Shown: positions 42,306-55,479, counted from the stretch's first letter. The stretch: DNA of 64,000 bases from Sacculina carcini (GCA_916048095.2 OU696584.1:7786704-7850703); one strand, 5' to 3'. A program made the numbers and translations. Notes: generated from the letters alone by a model not told the origin.

Positions 42306-45300
42306 ATGGAGTACATGGGCTGGTACGCTTCACCGCAGACAGCACCCTACTTTCTCACCACCGACCTCAACGACATCATGCTGAACGGCATGCTCGAGGC
42401 GCCACTGCTCAGTGATCCGCCGCGCTCCGTGTCGCTGATGACCGGCTCCGTCACGCCGGCCGCCTCCACCACCACCGCCTTCTCGGCGTCGCAACAACAG
42501 CTTGTCAGCCAGTCGGCGGCGGCAGCGGCGGCCGTCATGCTGGCGGCAGCTGGCGGCGGCGGCGGCGCCACTCCCTCCTCTATCACCGCCTCTGCCGCCG
42601 CCGCCGCGTCTGACCAGGTCGCCGGCGAGTTGCTGCTTCAACAGCAGCAACAGCAGCAACAGTTGGTGGCGGCGGCGACGGCAGCGGCAGGTGGTGGCGC
42701 CTCGAGGGTGGCGCTGATTGACACGAGCCACGTGCCCGCCGCCACGCCCGATCTCTCCTCAACCATTGCCGCCCATGCCTTCTCAGACTGGACCTGCCAG
42801 GTGAGCGTTGTTTTAGTCTCCAAACTGGCGCGATAACCACAACGGTGTTTTTATTTTTCTGGTTGAGTTTTTGGGCTGCACAACTCATTTTCTCAAACTA
42901 TCTATATATTTTTTTGCGCTTCCAGTACATGAGGCCATCGCAGGGTTGTGATAGCACACTTGCACTCCTCCCACATGCTACTGGATTTGCCTATAATTAA
43001 TAATAGTAATAATAATAATGATATCTCACAATCATCCATGACCAAGTTCTTTTCACGGGCGAATTATGCTTGCTTTTGTGATTGGTCAGTGTGTGAACGG
43101 TACGTGCTAACATGTTATTGTGCTTATTCATGAGCGTGTAAATGTGTTTCATGAAGCAGTACGCATTATATCATCATATTATATTATACTGGTTGAATCT
43201 GTCACTTTGCGCTTGTGTAAATCTTATTATTATTTTTTATTACAGGCGAATCCATGGGAAGAGTGCAAGTGCACTAGTATCACCCTGCGGTGGCCCTATG
43301 TACCCCGGAAGCGCTCAAAAGCTATAGATAGTTTGAGAAAATCAAGCTTAGTATGTGAACTAGAACTTTAACAACACACACACACACACACACATTCACA
43401 TACACAGCGGCGCGCTACATAAAATGCGCAAAACGTTTATAATAAAACGTAGATAAAATTCAACATCATTACTGAATATCTGTCAATTGGTGCGAGTCAT
43501 TTTCTAATTGAATATCTCTGTCATTGTCGTGGAAACTGGTCGTTATAACGTGGCTTTGCCGCTGTCCCGCTGTGTCTGCCATGCTGTCCCGCTGTGTCTG
43601 CCATGCTGTCAGGATTACAACAACTACGAGGACTCGGATCTGAAGCCGTCGGACATGGAGTTCGACGACGTGGTGACGGACCACGCGCCCACCGACGACG
43701 ACCACGAGGTCGACGAGGCCGGCCTCTTGTGCGATGACGATATGCAGCAGCGCAGACACAACAATATCAACAAGAAACCCAAGGTACAGGCGCTCTGCAT
43801 CACTGGCGTATCAAGGGGGGGGGGTGCTCAGGGGGCTTAAACCCCCCCTCAATGCTCCCATCTACTCCTCATAACCAAGAGATTCACTAAAAGAGGTCAA
43901 GAAAAGTATTTTTTTCCTGTAGAATTCGTTGATATAAACATTATCGCAAATACATTGCATAATGATGCATGTACATGACTGGTCGCCCCCAAAATTAATT
44001 CAGTCCCTCCCATAATTGCACTCTAGATCCGCCACTGTTCTGCATTACTCTCTCTCTCTCTCTCTGTTTCAGATGCTTAATAAACTCTGTTGTATGATGA
44101 AGTACAGTACAGTACAACAAGCTAGGGCTCTATCTGGCCACATATACGTATGCTTTTGCCATATGATATTCGGCAATATCCAGTCAGCCCAGTTGAAAAT
44201 ATCCTGCCGTTGCTACCGAATACATCATTGCTCATTCGTTTTTACATTCGTACAATTCTTATGCCTGGCTACATTAAATTATTGATAGGCAGATAGTGCA
44301 TTTGTACATGTGTGTGTGTTTGTGTGTGCTCTTGTTAGGTACACCTCGATCCGCAGCTGAAACTCAACGGCCCGATCACATACGAGAAGAACGTTGATCC
44401 CAGCGTGATCCCGATTGCGCCCGAGGGCATGGCCCGTTGCGAAAAGTGCGGCGCCATTGGCGTGCGGCACGCCTTCTACACGCGCGCCCGCCGCTTCTGC
44501 AGTTTGCGCTGCGCCCGCTCGGTGGAGTGCGCCGTCGACGGCGGCGTGATGAGTGTTTCTTCGGCCGGCGGCGGCAGCGGCGGCGGCGGCAGTAACGGCG
44601 CCGCTTCGTCCGAGTCTTCCGAGCCGAACACTCCGGAAATGTGCGCCGAGAATGTCGGCGGCGGCTGCGGCGTCGGCGGCGATCGAGCGGCCAACTCGCC
44701 GTTCTCCTGTTCGATCGTCGAGTCGGTGGTCGGCCCTCCGTCGCACGAGTCGGACGATGCTTGTTCACTGGGCGCGTGGCTGCCGCGCGGCCAAGTGGCT
44801 CACTCGTTCAACTGGGACGATCTGATGGCGCGCGACGTCACACTGCAGGCGGCGCCTGTCACTTGTTTCCAGCACGCGCCTCTGTCTCGCTGCTGGCACA
44901 ATGTGTGTGTGGGCATGAAGGTGGAGGTGCCCAACGGCACGACGCAGCCTCCCGCTGCTTCGTGTCACGGCCAGCGAGCGGCGCAACACCATCATCAACA
45001 GCAGCAGCAGCAGCAGTACCATCAGTGCGCCTACTGGGTGGCCACCGTGTTGCGTATCGAGGGCTACCGCGGCCTGGTGCGCTACGAGGGCTACGACTGC
45101 GACTCGAGCGCCGACTTCTGGGTGGACCTGTGTTCGGACGAGGTGCACCCGGTCGGCTGGTGTGCCTTGCAGGGGCAGCCATTGATCGCGCCGCCGGCCG
45201 TGTCGCAGCGTCACGCCGACTGCAGTCAGTTTCTAGTGAAGAGGCTCACCGGCGCGCGCACTCTGCCCTCCAATTTCCACCACAAGGTGTGTGTGTGTGT

Positions 45301-48300
45301 GTGTTTATCTCTTTCTCTGTGTGTGTGTGTGTGTGGGTGTATGTGAGTGGATCTCTGTGTATGTGTGTGAGTGTATCTCTGTGTATGTGTATGTGTGTGT
45401 CTCTCTATCTCTCTGTGTGTATGTGTGTCTCTCTCTGTGTGTGTGTGTCTCTCTCTCTCTGTGTGTGTGTGTGTCTCTCTATCTCTCTGTCTCTATCTGT
45501 GTGTGTGTGTGGGTATACTTGCATGCCTCAAGTAGTTCTCACCCAGTTGCACACGGAATTATCGACGTGTCTGTATGTGTGGTTTGCTGCGGCAGCACAC
45601 ACACGGCGATGCACAGTGAATGTTGTGTGTGTGTGTGTGTACAATTGCAGGTACTTCGAGCGCTGGGCTCGCAGCTGCGCGAGGGCCAGATTATCGAGGT
45701 GGTCGACAAGAGTTGTATGGCGCGCGTGCGTGCAGCCTGTATCAGCCAGGTGATTGGACGGCGCTTGTTCATCAGATATTTGGACGCGCCGGCCGACGAC
45801 GGCGGCTTCTGGTGTCACGAGAACTCGCCGCTGGTGAGTGCAGTACAGCACTAACTGTGCACCATGCTTACTGGCATATGTGGCAAGACAGAACATGTTG
45901 CTGCTGGTTGTATCGGCACAGTAATGAGTCAGACAGGCTCGTGACTGCCGCCTTCCACTCATGACGTATTTCCTCTTATTGAACAGTTGTGTTGTTAGTC
46001 GGTATACGACTTCGCTTGCTAACATATCACATCTTTCTATTAATCTTTTTGGGAAGCTATATTTATGGATGTCCTTTTTGATCCTGCGGGTGTGTGTATA
46101 TATACATATTTGTATGTATGTGTGTGTGTGTACGCGTGTATGTATATTTGATCTTGCCGCTGATTGTTGTAGGTTCACCCGGTCGGCTGGGCTGTGTCGG
46201 TGGGACATCGTATATCTGCACCCAAGGAGTACCTGATGCGCTGTGAAACGACCAACTATTTGCCCAACGACGCCACACAGGACTACCTGCCCACACCGCC
46301 GCCAGTCATTCACGAGGGGTTCAAGGTGCGTATAATGTATAATTGCCGCTCGTTCGGCCGCAACAGACTGTGTGTGTGCTTCAACACGACTCTAATAGGG
46401 AATTAGCAAGTCCAGCATCTCGATATAAAGCTCAAAAAGACGAACCACGTATAATAGTGCATTATAATATAATAGTATAGTATATAATAAATGTATAATA
46501 GTAAATATAATAGTATATAGTGTATATAGTATAGTAAATATAATAGTATAATATAATAGTGCATTATAATTATAATATAATATATTATAATAGTGCATGC
46601 TTCCAGTCACCTAACCGGAGATCAATCAATCTTGCCTTCATTCAGTTATTTAATATTGAAACAGCAACTGTGAAATAGTACATTCAGAGATGCCACTCAG
46701 ATATAGCGATAATTCAACATTTTCAGCAATGCTCTTGTGTCGGCCGCTAAAACATGCCGCCCGGGACTCTTGTGTCGTTCGTGTGGTTTTCAGGTGGGCA
46801 TGATGTTCGAGGCCATCGACCCGCTGCACCTGAGCGTGATCAGCGTGGCGACCGTGTGCCGAGTGCTGGCAAGTCACTACCTGATGATCCGCCTGGAGAC
46901 GGCGTCACCGCCTTCGCTGGCGACCGCCGACGTCTCGCCGGCCGGCCACGACGACTGGTTCTGCTACCACGCCAACTCGCCGTACATCTTCCCGGCCGGC
47001 TTCGCGCAGTCGTGCGGTCTGTGTCTGCGTCCGCCGTCCGGCCACTGCGCCTCCACGTTCAACTGGACGTCGTACGTGGCCGAGCGACGGCTGGTTGACG
47101 AGAGCGTTCAGTTGGCGCCGGCGCATCTGTTTCACCGGCCGGCCGTCGATCACGGCTTCAAAGTGGGACACAAGTCAGTCACAAGTCCACCACACAATCA
47201 TACAATCACACAATCATACAATCACACAATCACACAATCATACAATCATACAATCACACAATCATACAATCATACGATCATACAACCACGCAATCACACA
47301 ATCACACAATCACACAAGCATACAATCATACAATCACACAATCATACAATCACACAATCATACAATCACACAATCATACAATCACACAATCATACAATCA
47401 TACAATCACACAACCACACAATCATACAAACATAAAATCACACAACCACACAATCATACAATCACACAATCATACGATCACACAATCATACAATCATACA
47501 ACCACACAATCACACAACCACGCAATCATACAATCACACAATCATACAATCACACAAACATACAATCACACAAACATAAAATCACACAACCACACAATCA
47601 TACAATCACACAATCATACGATCATACGATCACACAATCATACAATCATACAATCACATAATCATACAATCACACAATCACACAATCATACAATCACACA
47701 ATCATACAACCACACAATCATACAATCATACAATCACACAATCATACAATCACACAATCATACAATTACACAACCATACAATCACACAACCACACAATCA
47801 TACAACCACACAATCATACAACCACACAATCATACAATCACACAATCATACAACCACACAAACATACAATTACACAATCATACAATCACACAAACATACA
47901 ATCACACAATCATACAATCACATAATCATACAATCACACAATCATACAATCATACAACCACACAATCATACAATCACACAATCATACAATCACACAATCA
48001 TACAATCACACAATCATACAATCATACAACCACACAATCATACAACCACACAATTACACAATCATACAATCACACAATCATACAATCATACAATCACACA
48101 ACCACACAATCATACAACCACACAATCATACAACCACACAATCATACAATCACACAATCATACAACCACACAAACATACAATTACACAATCATACAATCA
48201 CACAAACATACAATCACACAATCATACAATCACATAATCATACAATCACACAATCATACAATCATACAATCATACAACCACACAATCATACAATCACACA

Positions 48301-50032
48301 ATCATACAATCACACAATCATACAATCACACAATCATACAATCACACAATCATACAATCACACAATCATACAATCATACAATCATACAACCACACAATCA
48401 TACAACCACACAATTACACAATCATACAATCATACAATCATACGATCATACAACCACACAATCACACAACCACGCAATCATACAATCACACAATCACACA
48501 ATCATACAACCACACAATCATACAACCACACAATCATACAATCACACAATCATAAAATAATACAATCACACAATCACACAGTCAGTTATCTCGCAACATT
48601 GTGTCGGAAAAATCAGCATGGATTGAGTGATTCTGAAACACACACGTGTGTGTGTGTGTTTGTCTGTGTGTGTATGGCAGATTGGAAGCAGTTGATTTGA
48701 TGGATCCGCAGTTGGTGTGCGTCGCCACAGTGTCGGCCGTATGTGGTCGTCTGTTGCGGGTGCATTTCGACGGCTGGCACAAGCAGTTCGACGAGTGGCT
48801 CGACTACTCCAGTCCTGACATCTTCCCACTGGGCTGGTGCCGTCTGGTCGGCTATAAACTCGAACCTCCTCGCGCCCCGGTCGCCAGCGAGATTGTCAAG
48901 CGAAGCAGTTCAGTGCGTGCGCCGAAGAAGCAGGGGGGTCGCGGTGGTCGTGCAGCACGCGCTGCCCGCCAGACTAGCGGCGCCAGAACTCAACATCACG
49001 TCAACCCGGCCGATGATGGTGAACAGCCACACGCTCACATTTATCTCTGATTGATCGTAGATGATTTGAGGTGCATCAATGATTGATCGGCGAATTTCGT
49101 GTCACATACATTGAACAAACACTCATTTTGTAACAGAAATCGCATTCATCCACCGAACAACACATTCACACACCACAATTGTCTTATTCACGCTTGACTT
49201 GACTAAATATAATATACCTCCAAGTACATCACTCTACATCTGCCCAGTTTACAATTGGAAACTCATTCCATCAACCCTATCTCAGCCAATTTTTCCTCAA
49301 GGTTTCTCTCTTGAGTAGAATCCATCCTGAGCTTCAACTATCTATATCTGATGTCTTGTCATCATAATATCTGGCGTGTCGTTCAGTTTGACATTAGTGC
49401 TGGTAACATTCAGTTTCGGACATGTGTGGTGTGTGTGTGTGTGTGTGTCAGGCGATGATATTGAAGGTGAGGACGACCACTGCCGTTCACCATCGCTGCC
49501 GTTCAAACGTCAAGATAACACCGACGCCAACGTTCCAGCGCTTAACAGTCGCGTTGAGCCAAGTCAACACGACAACACGCACGTTGACTCAGCGATAAAT
49601 CAGCACAGTAATGCTTCGAGAACGCTGCAATCGTCTTCTAAGCCTGTGACGCGAGAACCCCCGCTCGTCACTGATGAGTCGTCCGTCTCATCTGCCGCTG
49701 AGCATGATAAACTGATCCCCTGCCTGTCTGAAAGTGCATCCGCCACGTCCTCATCGGCCGTCGCTTGCCAGTTGAGTCCCGACTCGTGGAGCGTGCAGGA
49801 TGTGGTTGTGTTTCTGCGGCGCAACGAATGTGCCGGCTACTGTGATGCGTTTGCACAGGCGCACGTGGACGGACGTCGACTGTTGGCGCTCACCAAACAC
49901 GACCTGCTCGAGCTGGTCGGCTGGAAGGTGGGACCGAGCGTCAAGATCGAGAACCTCGTACAGAAACTGCGCTCCCGGCTGGTGCCCGCGCAACGACAAC
50001 GCTTGTCATTCATCCGACACGGCAAAATATAA
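42306..50032 (+). CDS. Sfmbt: Sfmbt: Polycomb protein with FCS finger, 4 MBT repeats and SAM
   Basis: A chromatin protein that partners with the DNA-binding factor Pho in PhoRC and reads mono- and dimethyl-lysine. Eight exons, phases consistent: 42306-42800, 43613-43783, 44339-45286, 45651-45833, 46173-46325, 46794-47173, 48681-49018 and 49452-50032, giving 1082 residues. The start is gccgccATGG. An Ala-, Gly- and Gln-rich N-terminus and an acidic segment precede an FCS zinc finger (C256, C259, C276, C280; CEKCG, FCSLRC). Four MBT repeats follow, marked by [47 protein letters not shown] and [19 protein letters not shown]-terminal SAM domain begins [14 protein letters not shown]. The order FCS, 4 MBT, SAM matches insect Sfmbt. 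MBT1 contains a His/Gln-rich insertion. Confidence 0.93.
42893..43020 (+). mobile_element. Rep-A fragment
   Basis: 'gcgcttccagtacatgaggc' through 'catgctactggatttgccta' with an AATAAT tail, in Sfmbt intron 1. An inverted copy lies at 43223. Confidence 0.75.
43223..43340 (-). mobile_element. Rep-A fragment, inverted
   Basis: Reverse complement of the family 3' end, in the same intron as 42893-43020, about 200 bp away. Confidence 0.7.
43801..44037 (-). mobile_element. hAT-type MITE Rep-C2, uninterrupted copy
   Basis: 237 bp with ends cactggcgtatc and gatccgccactg. The flanks ctctgcat (43793-43800) and ttctgcat (44038-44045) match at 7 of 8 bases, the duplication size of hAT elements. It lies in Sfmbt intron 2, 17 bp after the donor. 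Confidence 0.8.
46385..46790 (-). repeat. Dispersed repeat Rep-D, copy 2
   Basis: Inverted relative to 395-625. The middle is expanded by about 150 bp of TATAATAG-type simple repeat. It fills most of Sfmbt intron 5. Confidence 0.65.
47180..48590. repeat. 1.4-kb ACAATCAT/ACAATCAC minisatellite
   Basis: Nearly uninterrupted 8-bp units (acaatcat, acaatcac, acaaccac) fill the Sfmbt intron 47174-48680. The open frames of Thr-Ile-Gln-Ser in it are repeat artefacts. Confidence 0.97.
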
Positions 50033-51084
50033 CTCGGCGGTGTTCGCTACCACGTGGCGTGTAACACTCACACTCTTATTTGTTTGCAGTGTGGATAACA
50101 TTTGCGCGCGCGATCGCGTCCAGTTTTTTATATGTATATACACATACACACATTATGCATGTTGTGCTCGCTTGTCATTGTCCGGCGTGCAGAAGTGTGC
50201 GCGCGCGAGTCTCGTCATTTCTCTATTGAATACTTTTCACAGCAGTTTGTCTCAGCGAGTGATTATGAAGTCATGGTGGTTTTAACTCGATTCACTTATG
50301 TGTGTGTTTGTGTTGATGTGACTACACTAGGCTGTGTGTGTTTTTATTGATGCCATGTGTGCGTGTGTGTGTGCGGGCGCTAGTTTGTTGTCGTGTGCAT
50401 GGCGGTGTAACAGCGGTGCGCTCTTCACCAAACACACACACACACACACAGCCAGACGTGTGGACAGGGCATATTTTCTCGAAACGAACGCGCAGCCCAA
50501 ACACTGTCTGCTATTGAACTCAACTGATCGTTCGATGTTGTTGCAAATTGTTGCAAGACACTTACACACAAACACACATTCTGGCGCACATTGATGACTG
50601 CTGACTACGTGTGTGTGTGTGTGTGTGCGCGCCTTGTCTCATTGGCAGAGTATTTTCTGTGTATTCATAGTGTACAAAATATACACACTATTTCCGAGTT
50701 TTCATCAACCATATTTGCTGCTGCTGCAAAACCGGAGCTCGTCGCCCATATTCTAATATATTCCCGCTTGATCAGTGGACAACACAATAGCTGCCGAAAA
50801 TCACAGATCCTCGAGCATTTTCGTGTGAACGGTTTTTCACGCACTATACACTTTCAAACGCTGTACAAGGCGTATCAGGCCAGACTCGGCCTGCATATGA
50901 GGCTGAGAATGAGTCGTATTCGCAATCACAAACCTAGCGCACGACCAATGCAGATGATGTACACATACACCAATACGAGCGCCACAAAACACACCCAAAT
51001 AAACCCAGTTGGAAAGTGGAAATGAACATTTGAGGGCAAGAAAGCCAGCGCCGAACGAAGCTGATATAACAGAAAGCACTGCCG
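50033..51084. other. Convergent intergenic region
   Basis: The spacer between the 3' ends of Sfmbt and CPSF4 holds several short (GT)n tracts (50300-50450, 50610-50625) and no further exon. It probably contains both 3' UTRs. Confidence 0.5.
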
Positions 51085-53845
51085 CTAGCCGCTAACTGCC
51101 GAGTCATCGCGTTTCTGATGAGTGGAAAGCCGCGTCGAAGTCGGCGGCAGCGACGATAAAAACGACAGCTGATTGGTGGTGCCCGACACCGCTGTACAAT
51201 TGGACGAGATATGACCACGTCTCCCGCACTACACAAACACAAACACCCATATATACCCACTTCGAACAAGCCTCTTATTAATAATACCCAAAAAACACGA
51301 AAACATTAATACCAATACCAGGGATGATCGAATTTTGTTAGGAAAACGTGTACTTACACACAAACACACATACAACATACTACGCTTTGTAAAGAGCACA
51401 GCACGCGAAACAACTTACCTTGAAACAAGTGACAGAATCCAAAGCGTCCAGGTGGCTGACTGCCTGCGAACCGAACAAACACAAACCGTGAATTAGCACA
51501 ATGTCACGACCAACACTGGTGATGTCCACGGTGAACAATACTGTGGGTGTGGTGAGTCTGTCCGCCATAATATGATGACCGTACATCACGCATATTCAAA
51601 TACAAACACGACAATTGCGCCTCGCCTCTTCCAGATTTCCAGCCGCTAAAAACGCCAGTTGAAAAAATCCGTGCTGTACGCATGAATAGATACGGACGAA
51701 ACTGGAACATAATTCCAGAGGTAAGGTGGGCATGTAGGAACAAGTGGTGGCAGAAAGCATAGCGTCTTATCTTATTTTACTCTCTGTTTATTACTATTTA
51801 TTATTGGTTGTTGCTATTTATTAAATCATACTTTTACTCAGTGTTGGCTGTTGTTGTTTATTGAATCATATTTATTGTTGTTGCTGTTTATTGAATACTA
51901 TTTATTGGTGTTGTTTATTGAATCATATCTATTTGTGTTGTTGTTACTTATTGAATAATATTTTAATTAATTGTTGGTTGTTTCTTATTGAATCATATTT
52001 ATTGTTCTTGATTGTTATGTATTACTTACTTAATAATATTTAATCTTATTTATTGAATCATATATTTATTGTTGATTGTTAATATTTATCGAGGAACCTG
52101 GGCGGAGTGACATTATGGAGTGGTATCGGATGATGGTTTATTATTTATTGTTATTTAATTATTATTTTGTTTTCCAACTCTCTTTCTAGACTTTTTTCTT
52201 TTCGAACTATCTTTCTCTCTGAATCTTTTGGGCGCTTCCGGTACATGGGGCCACCTTAGGGTGGTAATAGTGCTTGCACTCTTCCCTCATGCTACTGGAT
52301 TTGCCTGTAATTAATAATAATAATACTAATAATAGCGTATTGGCGACTCACATGGTGGGAGTGTTTAGTGTTGGAGCTGCCTGTTATGGTGGATGCTGGC
52401 GAGGGGTAGGAGGCGGCCGTGTTGTTCGGACACTGATACGCCTTGTGACCCGGCTGTCGACAAAAGTGACAGACTATCTTCGACGCTGGCTTCACGTCCT
52501 CCATGCGCGGCAACTCAAATCGCGGACTGAAAAAAACAGTCAAACAGCATCATATGATGAGACGCATCAATGAAACGAGATTATCAGCAGGGCACGATAG
52601 AATCCTGGACCCAAATTTTATAGGTTTCTATTCGAAAATTAAAAACAATATTATAACTAAAAATATATTATATCATTGGTGTAAGTAGATATATTTATTT
52701 GTCTTTATTTCACTACAAAACACGTAAATTCTGTATTATCCTTGCGTAACCCGAAGGTCAAATAATATACAATCAAATCGGTATAATCGGCGCAATCAGA
52801 TACAACGCGGTCGAATTTTTTTACCCCAACTAGCGCCTTATATCGCGACGTTTGACCGTATTTGTGTCGTATTGTCGTGTTGTATATAAGACACTTTTTA
52901 GTGTGAATTTTCACTTTTAAAAATGTGGGGGGGTGGTGGCGCGATGCTAACGAATAAATTTGATAAAATTACAGCGATAATAACGAGGCAATTTTTTTTT
53001 AGATAAAAACACAGAAATCATGAATGAGGAAGAAATGACTAACTGAGCGAGTGAGCACTGCTTGCCCTCGGGACAAAGCCCGGCCAGATAGTTGAGACAC
53101 AGCACGCGTCGCACGTGTCTGTTGCGACACAACGGCCCGTGACGACAAAAACCGCGGTCGTACCACGGACAATCCTTCACTTTGGTCTCGGGGTCGATGT
53201 GCAAAAACGGACACTCCTTGTTGTGACAGGAACCTTGAGCAAAACACATTTCAATTAATATACTTTCATTTATATAACAATTTATATTGCGCAATATCTA
53301 CACAATGTGTCTCAGATGCGCAGACAGTACAATAATACACAACACACACTCATTTAATTTATTCAACCATTTATATTGCGCAATCTCTACACAATTTGTC
53401 TCAGATGCACAGACAGTACAATAAATACAATGTGGCATTTTGAACAAACCGACACACATACATGTACGTTCATTCATAAAGACATACAAACACACATACA
53501 TTCAGCGGAAGTGCGGATTTATTCTCGGCATTTCGGCAAGGTGAACATTATGTATAGCCAAAAGGACCACACGCACATATATTCTTTTGTACATATCTTT
53601 GTACATATCTTCTCGGTGTCTCCTCTGCTGAATAATTATATTGTGTGAATAACTGTGATTTATTGATCCGTAGTTATTTTCAGTTGTTCCTTCATAGTAT
53701 ATCGCTGCTTATATCTTTGTTTATGCGATACTGTTTTGTTAATTCCACATTGTCTACATTTTATAACTAGCCGTTCCTCGCGCCTATGATAATTAGAGCG
53801 CTATATCAAATACATGTGTTGTTGTTATTGTTGTTGTTATACAGG

Positions 53846-53877
<32 letters not shown>

Positions 53878-54146
53878 TTCGCTTTACGATGCACATATAC
53901 CGAGTGAAAAAAGGACACGCCGAATATATTCTATACTCTTCTACTCGCCCAGTATTTCCACCAAAATTAACATATCAGTACACACACACAACAATTGTGG
54001 ATTAAAACTACACTTGTAGAGGATTAAACTACGATTGGGCAATCACACTGCATAAATTAAATTGGTGTTCATGATTAATTGTGTGTTGATATGTGTGTAT
54101 AACTTCTTTGTCATTCTATTAGTGTTTTAAATACAGGCTTTTACAA

Positions 54147-54236
<90 letters not shown>

Positions 54237-55479
54237 CACAAGTAATCATGAACACCAAATAACTTACTATCTCAAACAATCTCTTCAGCATAATTACGTT
54301 AAATTCAAATATCCGCGCTCACTTCAAAACCAACAATAAATTTACTCACATTAACTTCACGTGATAAATATGTTTGCGATACGCCATATATCAATGAATA
54401 ATTACACACACACGCACACACGCGTATGCCAACTCACTGAATTTGGCATAGAAGTAGCACTCGGGCATTTTAGTCATGTCGTACTCGTGCAGAAATTCGC
54501 AATTGTCGCCCTTCTTGCAGAGACCGCGCAGCCAGTGTTTGCACACAATGGCTCGATCGCCGCGCAAGTGACGATAAGGACACACATCACCACGTCGACA
54601 ATTGCCAGCCGCAAAGAAACTGCACACTCCAGACATCGACTCTGCCAATACAAACACACGCACACGCATTTAACCATGTTCACCGATATTAATAACATAA
54701 TTGTTGTATAATTGTGCGTTGTAATAGTTGTCACGTGTTTTGTAGAATTTATGCCAAAGTGATTGGAGACTGATGGACCGTTAGGAATTTGAAAAGCAGT
54801 GGTAAAGAGAGAGACGAAGTGATAGGAAGTCAGAGACAGAATAATCGTAGACTTTTAAGCGTTATTGTTCTTGTAATATTGTTTCGTATAAATATATTCT
54901 TATTGTTCGTACTGCTTGGAGTTTGACCACAATAATATCCCAAATATTTGAGATTTCATTTTGTTTAGTATTTTGTTTTATTTATTGTATTGTTTATTTT
55001 AGAGTTTATGTTGTATTAGTTGTTTTATCGAACTGCCGTAGTGCCATTGCACGTTTTGTGTATTGATATCTGCCTATACCCGTGTGTTCGTGCATGTGCG
55101 TGCGTGTCTGTGCGTGCGTGTCTGTGTGTCGTGTTCATGTCATCGTGTCTGTGTGTGAGTCTGTTGTGTGCTTCGGTGGTGGATGTGTGTTTGTTGTGTG
55201 CGTAGCGTTTGTGGTGTTGAGTTCGTGTAGTAGGTGTTTTTTGATATACGCGTTGGATACATACATACGATTTTGTGGCGTTTTTTGCGTCATGAATCAG
55301 TTTTATTTCACATGATGAAAACACTAAGTGGTGTACTGAAGAACAAGTAACTAGTAACTAGTAACAAGTAACTCACTGTCCATGCCGATGAAAGGCAGCG
55401 GCTGCGAGCCGAGCTGTTCGACCAGTGCTGTTTCCACGTCGAACACAACATCATCCACGCTGGCCACTAGAACCTCCAT
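51085..55479 (-). CDS. CPSF4: CPSF30 / CPSF4, polyadenylation factor with 5 CCCH fingers and 2 zinc knuckles
   Basis: The subunit of the cleavage and polyadenylation specificity factor that recognises AAUAAA in the nucleus. Six exons, phases consistent: 55377-55479, 54438-54641, 53044-53233, 52352-52526, 51419-51463 and 51085-51228, giving 286 residues. The start MEVLVASVDDVVFDVE and QLGSQPLPFIGMD match the family. The CCCH fingers include VCKHWLRGLCKKGDNCEFLH, CHNKECPFLHID, DCPWYDRGFCRHGPLC and CLNYLAGLCPEGKQC (closing His in the next exon). HPRFELP follows. Zinc knuckle 1 is CHFCRQPGHKAYQC; knuckle 2, TCFKCGRRGHISSNC, is split between the last two exons. Two knuckles resemble insect Clipper; human CPSF4 has one. 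Confidence 0.94.
51780..52333 (+). mobile_element. Rep-A, longest copy
   Basis: About 550 bp. An AT-rich leader of diverged units ('gtttattgaatcatatttat') is followed by 'gggcggagtgacattatgg', a pyrimidine-rich stretch, 'gggcgcttccggtacatggg', 'catgctactggatttgcctg' and an (AAT)n tail. It fills most of CPSF4 intron 4, antisense, and ends about 20 bp from the donor. Confidence 0.75.
53840..53878. repeat. (AC)n microsatellite
   Basis: Short AC tract in the CPSF4 intron 53234-54437. Confidence 0.9.
54147..54235. repeat. (AC)n microsatellite, long and nearly pure
   Basis: About 85 bp of uninterrupted AC in the CPSF4 intron between exons 2 and 3. Confidence 0.97.

Noticed and set aside
42330-42731. 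Arg-rich reading frame on the minus strand
   Set aside because: Shadow of the GC-rich first coding exon of Sfmbt.
47180-48590. CRISPR-like array
   Set aside because: Units are 8 bp with no unique spacers, and it lies in a eukaryotic intron.
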